From positions 11,023,513 to 11,087,512 of the forward strand of contig NC_057762.1 in the NCBI RefSeq assembly GCF_010389155.1: a DNA stretch of 64,000 nucleotides, given 5' to 3'. Made by a program: the position numbers and the translations under genes. Of the stretch, positions 48,845 through 60,411 are shown one piece after another (positions within the stretch are counted from its first letter, which is position 1; each line of letters begins with the position of its first letter). Origin of the DNA: Erigeron canadensis. Lineage: Eukaryota > Streptophyta > Magnoliopsida > Asterales > Asteraceae. The notes beneath the pieces were generated by a model. That model made no database searches and had not been told where the DNA came from. It saw only the letters and a list, made by a program, of their open reading frames with translations.

Positions 48845-50885
48845 TTCTATTTTATATATATGTCCTGTTTTATATGTATATGTATATCTGTTTATTGTAT
48901 ACGTACAAATGGTGGAAGAGAGAGCGAGAGAATCTAGAGAGGGGGAGAAAGGGGAAAAATGTGTATTTTGAAAACATCATATGTTAACCTCCTCCTTTCC
49001 AAGCAGTTGGTCAAAATACTATGAATGTGTTATTACTTTTTGTGTTTTTTTTTTTCTTTTACATGTGTCATAACTTTTTTGTTTTTAATTTTTTTTCCTT
49101 TTTTAACTATCAATTTGGGTTCAGTATCATGCTGCTTGTTGCATTGTTCTAGGATATAATCATACTTATCCAACTCTAATTTCAAAGGAAACTCATTCTG
49201 GTAAATCCATGTCTTCATTCTTAAGAACATTTTGCTCACACCAAAATTTATATCTAAAACTTCACAGTTTCAGATTCCACCATATACCAATTCACCTATT
49301 AATAATTGGTATTACATTTTGTGTTCTAACAACCGGTTTCAAACCGACCGGTTGCGTGTGGTTTAACTATGACATTTTTTAAGTAGAATCGGCATATGAA
49401 TAAATCAAACGATTATTTTGGTTGAATCGGTTTCTTAATCCCTTAAAAAAATCAGTTTTTTATGTCTAAAAAAAATAAGAAATTAAGTGTTATCTTGTCC
49501 ATTTCATTGTTTGTATAACTAAAATTAAATGTTATTATGTTTTACTTATTTAATATGATAATTTTATGTATGATTTTTTGTTTTTAGTCACCTCAGTTGA
49601 ATTCGTAGTTAACTGGTTCAACAATCAGCGTCATTTAGACATAATATAGACATAATATTGGTTCAACTAAAAATTCGTTTTTCAAATATTGTGTATGGTA
49701 TTTTTTTTTTTTAGTAACATTTTCCCTTGCAATTAACTTAACTCTTTTTTTTATCACGAGTATATTTCATCTCTATATAACTAAGAGATGATATAAAAAA
49801 TCCTATGTGACACTTTTATGTAAATAACAATTAGGATTTTTGCTTAGTTATAATTATCTTAAATATTTGATATTTTTTATATGATGTGTTATCCTTAACT
49901 TTTTCTTAAAAATAAAATTTTTAATTGCATTTTAAATGAAAATTTCATTTACATACCGATAGAATAAGCTAACTTATAGGAAAGTAAACATTTAGTATTT
50001 TCTACCCCAGTAGTTATAGGAAGTAGTTCACGTTTTCACTTTAAGAATTCATTCACTGTAATTTGTTAGTCAAATTGTCAAATTGATTGTTTTTTTAATC
50101 CCAACGTACTTTTCAGATGATTGTATATATGTATATTCTAAATTTATCCTAAATCTTAACCCTTATTCATATTTTATATTTTAAATTTCAGATGATTGTA
50201 TGTTTTATACTTATAATATTATCTACCAATATATATATAACAAGGTCCTAAATTCTTTTATAAAGAATTAAAGACCATTAGATGAGTTCAAACTTTTGAT
50301 TACAACCATTAGATCAAAATAAATGTGTTATTTTCAATTTTACTATTGAAAAAACACAACTTTAGTCCTTCTATTTTACATAATTAATCAAATATTATCT
50401 TCGTACACTTTAAAACTTTTAATGTATCGATTATATGTTTAAACATATTTGGATTCTATGTTAGCTGTGAATGGACTTTGATTGAATCCAAAAAACCCAT
50501 GACTAGACCATCAAAAGTCCAGAACCAAAGCAAAAAATAAAAGCTTTTTAAAGATAACTAAAAGTATAATATACATATATATTTAATTCTATGATCAATA
50601 AATAAATATAAATAAATAAAGTATATATTCTCAAATAAAAAAAATGTTAATAACATCATTAAAATAATGTAACTACTTAAATGTATTAATAAACATCATT
50701 TAATGGTTATTTTTTAAGAATAAAAAAAGTATAGTGTATATATATATTATAATAATAAACATAAGATTTTTATAATAATATTATAATATGAATATAAAAT
50801 CAAATATTGAAAAGTTATATTACAATTTCTTTTTAAGTATTGAACTATATTTATTCAATTACTTAAATGATTAAATGAGAACCAT
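48845..50885. other. Promoter side of the HMA5-like gene, then AT-rich repeats
   Basis: The first 130 bp hold the 5' flank, with a minus-strand TATATAAAATA at about 48859-48849. I saw no clear copper-response element. From about 50230 to 50440 there is a diverged dispersed repeat (GACCATTAGATGAG, ATTAGATCAAAATAA, AACTTTAGTCCTT) related to 51295-51450 and 52955-53070. No other gene. Confidence 0.45.
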
Positions 50886-50960
50886 ACCAATGTGGCAATA
50901 GCTCAGTAGTATCCGTCACCCATGATGCTTAGGGTCTATAGGGGAAGTTTTAAATCTAAT
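50886..50960 (+). repeat. Possible SINE head
   Basis: TAGCTCAGTAGT at 50899-50910 matches the A box of tRNA-derived SINEs. GAAGTTTTAAATCT at 50944-50957 is a weak B box. No poly(A) end or duplication found, so this is tentative. Confidence 0.35.
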
Positions 50961-51530
50961 AACAATGATTATCCTAATTATAGTCTGTTTATAAATACTA
51001 ATAACAACAATATTACAATTAAATTGATTACACTTAATAATATAAAATAAAATATTGATAGAAATGTAACGCCCTTAACTTTTAGCTATATTTTGTTATT
51101 AGATAGACATTATGCAATAAAGTATTATTTACTTTTAAATTAAGTTAAAAGTGTAAATTGGTGATGAAAAATCAAAAAGTGTAAATTAATTTAGACATGT
51201 GTTGAATTAATTAATTTTGAGAAATTGAGAGTTGTGATTGGTCAATTAAATTTAGTATATATATATATACTTCTTTTTTTTATTATATACATAAGAATGT
51301 CTTAATTTTTTTTATGCAGAAAAAGGACCGTTAGATTAGTTACAACTTTTATATCAAAATAACTATATCATTATCGAATTTATTATTACATAAACATAAC
51401 ATTAGTCTCTTTACTTTAGATAATTAAAATTTGTGTATTTAATTAATATTATAATAAAGTATATATAAAATTGGAAGAATAAATAAGTTTGACATACTTT
51501 TATTGATTTATATATATATATATATATATA
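50961..51530. other. AT-rich, diverged repeat copies
   Basis: Includes a TGTAACGCCC start near 51066 that could be an LTR edge, a second copy of the dispersed repeat (51295-51450) and an (AT)n run just before the foldback element. Confidence 0.35.
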
Positions 51531-51840
51531 TGGGAAAGATAACTTGAGACCAACTAAAAAAAGTCCAAAAAAGGACCATTGATTTTCGTAATTTACACAC
51601 CACCATCATCATCTACTACGATATACAAGACTTTTTTATAAAAACACTAAGACTTTCCGGCGACGGACCCACAGAAAAATCATGTGTAATACACATGATT
51701 TTTCTGTGGGCCCGTCGCCGGAATGTCTTAGTGTTTTTACAAAAAAAGTCTTGTATATCGTAGTAGATGATGATGGTGTACAAAAATCAATGGTCCTAGT
51801 TGGTCCTAAAATAAGAGGTGGTCTCAAAATATCTCACCCC
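51531..51840. mobile_element. Foldback element, near-perfect 310-bp inverted repeat
   Basis: The arms pair from about 51531 to 51840 around a centre at 51690 (CATGTGTAATACACATG). The inner 80 bp of each arm are almost identical (CATCATCATCTACTACGATA at the left, and its complement at the right). The outer ends are less similar (GAGACCA, GGACCATTGATTTT). The terminus GGGGTGAGATATTTTGAGAC resembles that of the following element and of MULE-type MITEs. It sits in (TA)n, so the duplication cannot be read. Confidence 0.8.
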
Positions 51841-52180
51841 TATATATGTATATGTAAATATTGGTTTCCCTCGAAGTTAAATCTTCATATTTTATTATAA
51901 ATAAACAAATAAAAGATTATATAAATTTTCACAATTGATTTTATTTGTATATTGAATTAATCTTTTTTTAACATCAAGAATATATTAAATAATTGATTAA
52001 TTAACTTCAAATAACTATAAATAGCCCCCTAAATTGCCTTAATGGGTCAGATTAGACATCCAAGTTGATCTAACTTAATTAAGTATAAACTAAGTCAACT
52101 TATAACTTAGAAATTAAACATTCTTTTACACTATGTGTTATCAAAAAATCTAATCAATTACGATAGGAATCAACATGTAA

Positions 52181-52929
52181 AGGAAGGGTTATTTGAAAAC
52201 TCACAAATAAAAAAGAACGCGAGAACAATTCTGGACCACTCATTTTTTTATATTTTCTCTATCTTCCATTAAATAAAAAAATTCACCCAAATCATTTAAA
52301 ATGTTTTATCTCACAAACCGTAAATCGTTAGACGAAACAAAAAGCATGGGTAGTCTTAAAATTTCATCCTCTTTCATTAGAGATCCAATTCGATATAATT
52401 TTGACGACTTTTTAATTTTCGTTTTTTTTCCCATCGCGTTCATCCTACACATGTGTAAGATCATTGTTTTCACATGTAAATTAGTAATGAACATATGTAC
52501 ACAACAATGAAGGTCAAGAGTGGAGCCCGTCAATCCATGACAGAGCCATGGTAGCCAAGGACGGAGCCCGTCAGTCCATGGCGGAGGAATAACGGCGAAG
52601 GGCGGAGCCCGTTAGGTAGATCACCCCTCACTGGTCACCCCCTATGACCTATCACCCTCTATGACCTATCACCCTCTATGACCTATCACCCTATGACCTA
52701 TTACCCTCTATTACCTATCGAATTGGATCTCTAATGAAAGAGGATGAAATTTTAAGACTACCCATGTTTTTTGTTTTGTCTAACGATTTACGGTTTGTGA
52801 GTTAGAACATTTTGAATGATTTGGGTGAATTTTATTATTTAATTGAAGAGAGAGAAAGAGGAAAATAATGTGTGGTCAAAAATGGTTCTTGAGTCCTTTT
52901 TTTTAGGAGTTCTCAAAACAACTCACCCC
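52181..52929. mobile_element. MULE-like inverted-repeat element containing Helitron-related sequence
   Basis: Arms of about 220-230 bp (52181-52410 and 52712-52929) are inverted copies, both containing AAATTTCATCCTCTTTCATT or its complement. The ends read AGGGTTATTTGAAAACTC and GGGTGAGTTGTTTTGAGAAC. Flanks TCAACATGTA (52170-52179) and TCAACATATA (52930-52939) give a target duplication of about 10 bp with one change. The arms match the middle of the Helitron at 40554-40960, and the centre carries two short tandem arrays. No coding frame. Confidence 0.65.
52520..52720. repeat. Two minisatellites in the centre of the inverted-repeat element
   Basis: GGAGCCCGT recurs three times about 40 bp apart (52522, 52563, 52602) with a shared GTCAGTCCATGG-type tail in two of them. 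From 52641 a unit CTATGACCTATCACCCT repeats about four times with period 17-18 bp. The second unit also occurs once in the Helitron at about 40910. Confidence 0.8.
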
Positions 52930-53506
52930 TCAACATATATATACAACTAAACAACTTCGATATATAAATTAACATTATAAAATAATGATATCATTACGAA
53001 ATTCATTATCGAAGACACACAACATTAGTCCTTATAGTTTTATAAAATTAACTTCTTATATTTAGCTTAATTTTTTATAATTTTTTCTGTCGACTTTACA
53101 AAAATAAAAACCCAAAATTTCAGTCTTTTTTTACTCCTTAGCCCGTTACCCAGAAAAAAAGTTTTATTCATTTTCCATACAATGATACTTGAAACACTAA
53201 CTTTAAAAAGTTATCTAAAATTGAATTTTTATATAGAATTAAAAAATATATATATAAATCTAATTAAAAAATTGATATATGTTTAATACCTTTTAAAAAG
53301 TTGATATTTATCTGTTAAAAAAAGGTATTTATTGCTCCCTTGAGCACTAATCATATAAAATATCAAATGTAAGTGTAATGCGTAGATATTGCTATGATGC
53401 TTTGATAATTTATACAAAAACTATTTTTTATTTTGTTAATTTTTCTTTATGTGTGTATGTATATAAGTATTAAATTACGTGAAAGATCATAAAACATTGA
53501 CTAATA
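52930..53506. other. AT-rich, third dispersed repeat copy
   Basis: From 52955 to 53070 lies the third relative of the 50230-50440 repeat (CATTATCGAAG, AACATTAGTCCTT). Otherwise nothing recognised. Confidence 0.4.
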
Positions 53507-53839
53507 CGAGCATGGCACCCGCGCAATGAGGCGGCGGTGGTGTAGAAGACGGTCTAGTGGTGGCGGTGATGGTAGTGGTGGTAGTGGTGGCGGTGTCAAG
53601 TGGTGTAGGTTGATGTAATTGTGATAGTGAAAAGTTTTAGAAGATAAGGGTTTAAAGTGTTAAGTATTAAAATAAGGGTTTATGGTATAAATTAATTAAT
53701 TAAGAGCAAAGTTGGTAATTTATAAAACACTTTCCATAGTGGGTTTTTATTAAGGGGCAATTTGGTAAATTCCCATGTGACATTTGAGTAACTATTTCTA
53801 AAAATGGAAGGGGTGATAATCTTTATATAGGAGTATAGA
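53507..53839 (-). mobile_element. Helitron-like element, 333 bp
   Basis: On the minus strand it starts TCTATACTCCTATATAAAG after an A and ends with a CCGCCTCATTGCGCGGG stem region, then GTGCCATGCTCG followed by T. Start, hairpin and A|T insertion fit a non-autonomous Helitron with CTCG for CTAG. A GGTGGTGG-rich segment near 53525-53600 is a short trinucleotide-like array. Confidence 0.65.
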
Positions 53840-54219
53840 TAGTTACACGACTTAAAAAAGAAGTCAAATCTATATTCATTTCTTACTTATATTCAGTTAA
53901 ACAAATATGGTCATCTTGAATTTCAAACTGTCACTTAATACTAAAATTTTAAGTTTTACTAATTGATTATAAAAACATAAAATCATGAAATTTTATGTCT
54001 TTTTCTCTTTCTATATATTAGACATATTTTAACTTTGAATGTATTTGCGATAGTTTTCAATGAAAGTTTGTTTATTTATAAATTAACTCATTTTAACATG
54101 ATAATAATTTACATCTTTTGCATTATGAAACTAATTAATTCGTTTTCTACATCTTATATCTATATTTGTCAATTTACGATATTATGAAACGATAATATGT
54201 CATTAATTAAATATAGTCT

Positions 54220-54248
54220 CTCGCGTATTACGCGGGACAATAATCTAG
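54220..54248 (+). mobile_element. Helitron-like 3' end
   Basis: CGCGTATTACGCG hairpin, then GGACAATAATCTAG followed by T. Complete hairpin and CTAG|T signature. The last bases match the minus-strand end at 4094. The body lies to the left, between the previous Helitron and this end, but its 5' TC end is not certain. Confidence 0.62.
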
Positions 54249-54418
54249 TTACTATTATTATTAGAGTTTTATTAAACGAAGCCCTAAGAAATTTAGTTGA
54301 GTTGCATTATATAGTTGTACACTAATCATAGAATTCGGGGATGAGCTTTTTATATGAAAAGATACAATCTTTTTATACACGTTAAGTGAAGTCATAAGGG
54401 CTTCATCTAACATTTTCC

Positions 54419-54419
<1 letters not shown>

Positions 54420-54483
<64 letters not shown>

Positions 54484-54492
54484 GTTATTGTT
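54420..54492. repeat. (TTA)n microsatellite
   Basis: Uninterrupted TTA triplets ending in TTG/TTA. The adjacent TTTTATTAAACATCACTTTATTA sequence is repeated just before the next array, so the unit was duplicated together with its flank. Confidence 0.95.
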
Positions 54493-54594
54493 ATTATTTT
54501 ATTTTTTTATTAAACATCACTTTATTAGAAATTTATGAAAATTACAAGAAATTAGTGGGGAGTCGAGATACTATCTGAGCCCCTACTCCTCTAT

Positions 54595-54614
54595 TATTTT
54601 TTATTAAACATCAC

Positions 54615-54653
<39 letters not shown>

Positions 54654-54662
54654 TATTTATTT
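54595..54662. repeat. Second (TTA)n microsatellite with duplicated flank
   Basis: Preceded by TTATTAAACATCACTTTATT, a copy of the flank at about 54505. The two arrays are probably a local duplication. Confidence 0.85.
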
Positions 54663-55774
54663 TGTTAATTATAATTATGATTATATTATATTAATATTCA
54701 AATAATGATTCAGTCAATAAGTCAAAGTTTTGATCATGAAAGTAATTTATTAGTTTTATTAGATCCTCTAAGTTGTAAAAAAATGATGATGTAACAAAAA
54801 TATTGCATTATATTAGATATTAATTATAATGGTTGCTATTAAATACAATAAAAAATAATGATGATGATAATAATAATAATAATAACCACTTTGCTCAAGC
54901 TTTGTGTATTAAAATTAGATTTTTTTTATGTTTATTTATTAATATTTACATTTTATATAAAATTATAACTACTTTAATAAGTAATTATACATATATAAAC
55001 ATTGTCTTTTAAATTTTGTTGGATATATTTATTTATTGTATGATAGTATGATGCGAGTCGTTTATTTACAAAAGCTTATCATAATTGTCTTACCATGCAA
55101 CGCATGAGTTTAATTTAGTAAGAAATAAATCAAAGTACAAAATTACACCAAAAGTAAATATAAAATGCAAATAATTAATACTTTCATTAGGGTCGGCAAC
55201 CAATGCTCAACACAAGTTAGCTTCGCTTTTGGTGTTGTCCTACATTCTATGTGGAGTTTGAAGAATTCTCCCTCATCATACCAACATGATTGACGCCATG
55301 AAGTTTAGTGTGGATCTTTTTCTTAAAGTTGTTTGTGAAGAATAAAGAGGACCATATATTTATTATTAGAAAGCTACAAGTAGCGGGACAAGAATGAAAA
55401 TCGTAATTAACTCTATAAATCATTTATTTTCACATACATTTACTTCCAAGTCGTTTGAAGTAAGAATGGAAGATAAATGATAAAAAAAAATGATATATCA
55501 AACAACGATTGAGATTATCCGTAACTAGGTTAAAGTGGAACTTGATACTTTCCATTTGTTTTAGTTTCAATAATAATGTTAACAAAGTTTAGCTTATGAA
55601 ACAAATGTCACAATTGAGCATTTCATTAAAAGTTTCCACTGATAATCTTTTTGGTACAATTAAAATAAATAAATGAAAGAATAGAACAAGTTATAAATCG
55701 ATCAAAATTTGAAACTTTAGTCGTAACATGTCAGAACCTAAATTCAAGCAGTTTAAAGCACGGATTTTGAGCAA
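54663..55774. other. AT-rich intergenic left of the copia element
   Basis: No coding frame or element end supported. Confidence 0.4.
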
Positions 55775-55779
55775 CTAAC

Positions 55780-56700
55780 TGTTGGTACACCATTCAAGTA
55801 AATAACATTTTATTGAAGATCAAATTCGAATTACAACATGATTACAAAGAAATTAACTACAAACTATTCAATACAAGAAAGTAAATGAAATAGAAATAAA
55901 GAACAGAAAAGAAGGCAAAAACGGGCTGAGGGTTCTGTTAAACAGAAGGTCCTTAAAACTGATTTCGGGCTACCCAAGTAAAACCGTCAGTTTCCCAGGG
56001 TACAACAGCCAGAGCAGTATGTACTGTCGGAGTCAACCACAACCCGAAAATTTACCTTCAAGAACAGCTTGAAGAGAAGTGAAAGAGAAGTAGTTGATTT
56101 TATGATCTAGATTGAAAAAGTGTTTGTTTGTTCTTCTTCTTGTTGTTGTTAATCTAATGTATATATCAGATTTTCTTTTTAAGTGGAAGACACATGTTAA
56201 CTATTGAAGCTTAACAACACCTTAACAACATGTGTCACTTGCTGAACTATAGCAAGTGTTGTTCCAGGTGTTAAACCAGGAACAAATCAACCCACTTAAG
56301 CCATAACAACTAAACTCTTGAGCCATACAACCACCTACTGAGCCATGGAAGCCAAAATCGAGCTAGCAAAAAAAAAAGACGGCTCAATAGCGGCTCGCGG
56401 TGATGCTAGCGTGCAAAGTGTGCCACTAAAACGCCACATTACGCCTTATCGCCCACAACCCTGACCCCGGTCCGGAGCGCGGGCGCAGGCGCGTCTGGTG
56501 CTTTGCACCCTCCTAGCCCACTTGGGGTGTATCCCCTTATAAGGAATTATAATTCCTCTAACACTCCTCCTTATAAACACACTTAATGTTTATTCTTCTA
56601 CCAATTTGGGACAAACTCACATTAGTTAATTACTCTTTCAACTTCTTTTAACATATCTATTAACTTGGATATTTTATGTTATTACAAAAATTTTCCAACA
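55780..56700 (-). repeat. 3' LTR of the copia element
   Basis: 921 bp, TGTTGGTACACC to TTTTCCAACA. The second LTR differs by scattered substitutions and small indels, most visible near 55930-55960 and 56390-56480. A GC-rich block lies at about 56460-56530. Confidence 0.88.
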
Positions 56701-56717
56701 ATCCCCCACATTAATAG
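56701..56717 (-). promoter_or_regulatory. Polypurine tract of the copia element
   Basis: On the minus strand TTAATGTGGGGGAT adjoins the LTR. It is repeated at 62431-62447. Confidence 0.65.
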
Positions 56718-57272
56718 ATATGGTTATTAAAGATAAATTCCGACAGTCAAGTATTGCAGGAGAAGTAGGTTTTACCCTTTGAACTTTCCTTTGTGAGTGC
56801 ACTTAGTCTCCTAGCAGTTAGTAGAACTTGATGTCTTTGAACTAACTCCTTTTTACGTAGACGTTATTGAACATCACACAATACTTTCCCTAGTCTGGTT
56901 AACCCCTCACTTTCGTGTCCGTTATGGTCATGGAACACTATCCTGGTTCTGCGAGAGCTCTAGGAATTGCGCCCCCACAATTCCATTCGAAGCGCCCACA
57001 CTTCTCTCTAACATAGGTGATTGCTCACAATCATTAAAAGCTATAAGCTTAACCTCTATGATATCACTGATTTGATATAGGAATGGGCTAGGAAATTTTA
57101 CAACTCACTTTATTGTGGTGGGTTCTCCCCCCACAGTGACTACAAACTCCCTTTGATGTTTCGGGGTGCTCCCCCACAATGACCTCCTCTATTCGTACAA
57201 TTAGGTTGTCCTATTGAACCTAGATCATGGGATCTCCATTTACATCTAGCTTAGGTTTTCCTTCGTACAAAT

Positions 57273-60200
57273 TTACTCAATGGGCTTTAGCCCCATTCCT
57301 CTCGACGACTTATAAACTGCCTCACTACTTAAACCTTTAGTTAGCGGATCCGCAATGTTATCCTTTGACCTTACATAGTCAATAGTGATAACCCCTGTTG
57401 TGAGCAGTTGTCGTATACTATTATGCCTACGACGAATATGTCTTGACTTGCCATTATACTTTGTATTTTGAGCTCTACCAATAGCCGATTGGCAATCAGA
57501 ATGTATACAAACAACCGTTAAAGGTTTTGGCCATCTTGGAACATATTCCAAGAATGTCGTAGCCATTCTGCTTCTTTTCCAGCTTTATCCAATGCTATAA
57601 ATTCATATTCCATAGTGGATCTAGCAAATGAGTGTTTGCTTTGATGATTTCCAAGTTATAGCTGCTCCTCCAAGAGTAAATACATATCCAATTGTGGATT
57701 TGGAATCTTTTATATCGGATATCCAATTAGCATCACTATATCCTTCCAATACAGCTGGATCTTGACCAAAATGCAGTCCATAATTCTTTGTATATCTCAA
57801 GTATCTTAGTAACCTAGTCATAGCTTTCCAATGCTCCGAACTATGACTACTAGTATATCTACTTAGCCTACTAACAGCATAGGCTAAGTCCGGCCTAGTA
57901 CTTGTCATGAGATACATTAGGCTGCCAATTACCCTTGAGTACTCCAATTGAGCAACACCTTCACCTCTATTCTTCGATAGGTGTTGCGTGGTATCTATTG
58001 GAGATCGAGCGACTCTCGGGTCCTCGGGACTGAATTTCTCAAGGATCTTATCCACATAGTGAGATTAACTTAACACTAGACCATCTTGGGTTCGAGTAAT
58101 TTTAATTCCAAGAATTACATCTGCTAAACCCATATCCTTCATGTCAAATCTCACTTTCAACATGTCTTTGGTAGATTTGATCATACTATCATCACTACCC
58201 ACAATGAGTATGTCATCGACATATAAACAAAGTACAACATATCCCTTAGATATGTCTTTGACATAAACACATTTGTCACACTCATTAATCTTGAAACCAT
58301 TGTCGAGCATGACTTGATCAAACTTTTGGTGCCATTGCTTTGGAGCTTGTTTCAATCCGTACAAAGATTTGACAAGTTTACAAACCTTGTCCTCCTGGCC
58401 AGGAGCGGAAAAACCCTCGGATTGTTCCATGTATATTTCTTAATCAAGCTCTCCATTGAGAAAAGTTGTTTTTACATCCATTTGATGTATTTCCAAGTTT
58501 CTCAATGCTGCAATCGCAAGCACCAATCTGATCGAAGTTACTCGAGTTACAGACGCATATGTATCAAAGTAATCAAGATCTTTCTTTTGTCTGTATCCTT
58601 TGACTACAAGCCTTGCCTTGTACTTATCAATGGAGCCATCAGCTTTCATCTTTTTCTTGAATATCCAACGATGTTCAAGTGGTTTACAACCAGGTGGAAG
58701 ACGAACTAGTTCCCAAGTATGATTCTGCAAAATAGAATCAATTTCACTCTTGATGGCTTCTTTCCATTGAGGAGCTTCTTGTGAAGTAACCGCTTCATGA
58801 TATGTTTGAGGTTTACTCATAACCATATAAGAAACAAAATCAGGCTCGAAAGATTTTTCAATCTTTTGCCTTTTACTTCTTCGCGGTTCTACTTCTTCTT
58901 CCTATTATTGTTCTTGATGATCATCTAGAACAATCTTATCAACGGGAGTTGATGTAGAAGCTTTTCCTTTGTCCAAACGAGGAAACACATCCTCAAAAAA
59001 TGATGCATTTCTTGACTCAAGTATACTGTTTTTGTGTATTTCTGGGTTCTTAGACTCATGTACTAGAAACCGATATGCACTACTATGTTCAGCAAGATTT
59101 GAGGAATCACAATCGCTACCATGCTGAGCATATCCGATGAATACACAATCAACAGTTTTTGGTCCTATCTTTTGAACCTTTGGTGGTGGAACCACAACCT
59201 TTGCCAAACAACCCCACACTTTCAAGTATTTATAGGATGGTTTTCTATTAAACCATAACTCATAAGGTGTAACATCCTTTTTCTTGAGAGGTATTTTGTT
59301 CAAAAGATAGTTTGCCGACAAAACGACATCTCCCCACATGTCTTGCCCTAAACCCGAGCTTATTCACATGGCATTCATCATCTCTTTAAGAGTTCGATTC
59401 TTTCTTTCAGCAATGCCATTTTGTTGTGGGGTATAAGGAGCTGTTTGCTCATGGATAATACCATTTTGAGCACAAATTTCAGCAAAAGGAGAAACATATT
59501 CACCTCTTCTATAGCTCCTTAATCGTTTAATCCTTTTGTTGAGTTGATTCTCAACTTCATTTTTGTACAAGATAAACTTATCTTTTGCTTCATTCTTGCT
59601 TTTTAGCAAGTATACATAGCAATATCTTATACAATCATCAATAAAGGTGATGAAATATTTGTTACCACCTCGAGTGGGAATCGATCTAAAATCACATACA
59701 TCGGTATGGATTAAATCAAGTGGCTCGGTGTTTCGTTCAATGGATTTGAAAGATTTCGTGGTTTGTTTAGCTTCAACACAAGTTGGACATTTAGAATTAG
59801 AATCAATGTTAAAAGATGGTATACAATTTAATTTAATTGAACGACGCATTGAATTAAAATTTACATGTCCAAGTATTAGAAGACTCAATCAAATAAGCGG
59901 AAGTAGAAGCATTTTCATTCACATTCTTGATTAGTACAACATTGAGTTTAAACATCCCATTGAGGGCATAACCTTGACCAACATACAAACCACGTTTAGT
60001 TAACACAAACTTATCACTTTCAAACACTAAACGAAACCCATTCTTATTAAGCAACCAACCCAACACAAGACTCTTGCACAATTCGGGAACATACAACACA
60101 TTTGTTAACTTGAGCTCTCTCCTCGAAGTCCACTTGAGGATCACATCGCCTTCACCCTTGATATCGACGGTGGCTACATTTCCCATATACAACTTGTCTT

Positions 60201-60411
60201 CACCGGATACTTCTTTCAAGTTATGGAACATAGTCTTATCCGGACACACATGACGGGTTGCACCCGTATCAACCCACCATCCTTTGATTCCATCGGTGGT
60301 AAGATTGACCTCTTCCAACTTAGCCGTGAGGTCAGAAATCATAGCAACAAGAGGCATGTCATCTTCGACCATATTTGCCCTTTCTTTCCTTGGATTTTTG
60401 CATTGATCAGC
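57273..60411 (-). pseudogene. Copia pol: protease, integrase, reverse transcriptase, RNase H
   Basis: Minus-strand order: protease WWVDTGATRHVC (about 60280); integrase with CPTCVEAKQ, LIHTDVCDF, TFIDDCIRY and APYTPQQNGIAERKNR (59890-59364); linker with YELWFNRKPSYKYLKVWGC; reverse transcriptase with HRWIFKKK, YKARLVVKGY, QMDVKTTFLNGELD and LYVDDILIVGS (about 58710-58200); RNase H with GYSDANW and SKSTIGYVF, ending VRSKDNIADPLTKGL (about 57320). Catalytic motifs are readable. In-frame stops interrupt at about 59364, 58905 (two), 58440 and 58065, and frameshifts lie near 59870 and 57620-57560. The copy therefore cannot make a complete polyprotein. Most breaks are single-base changes. Confidence 0.88.
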
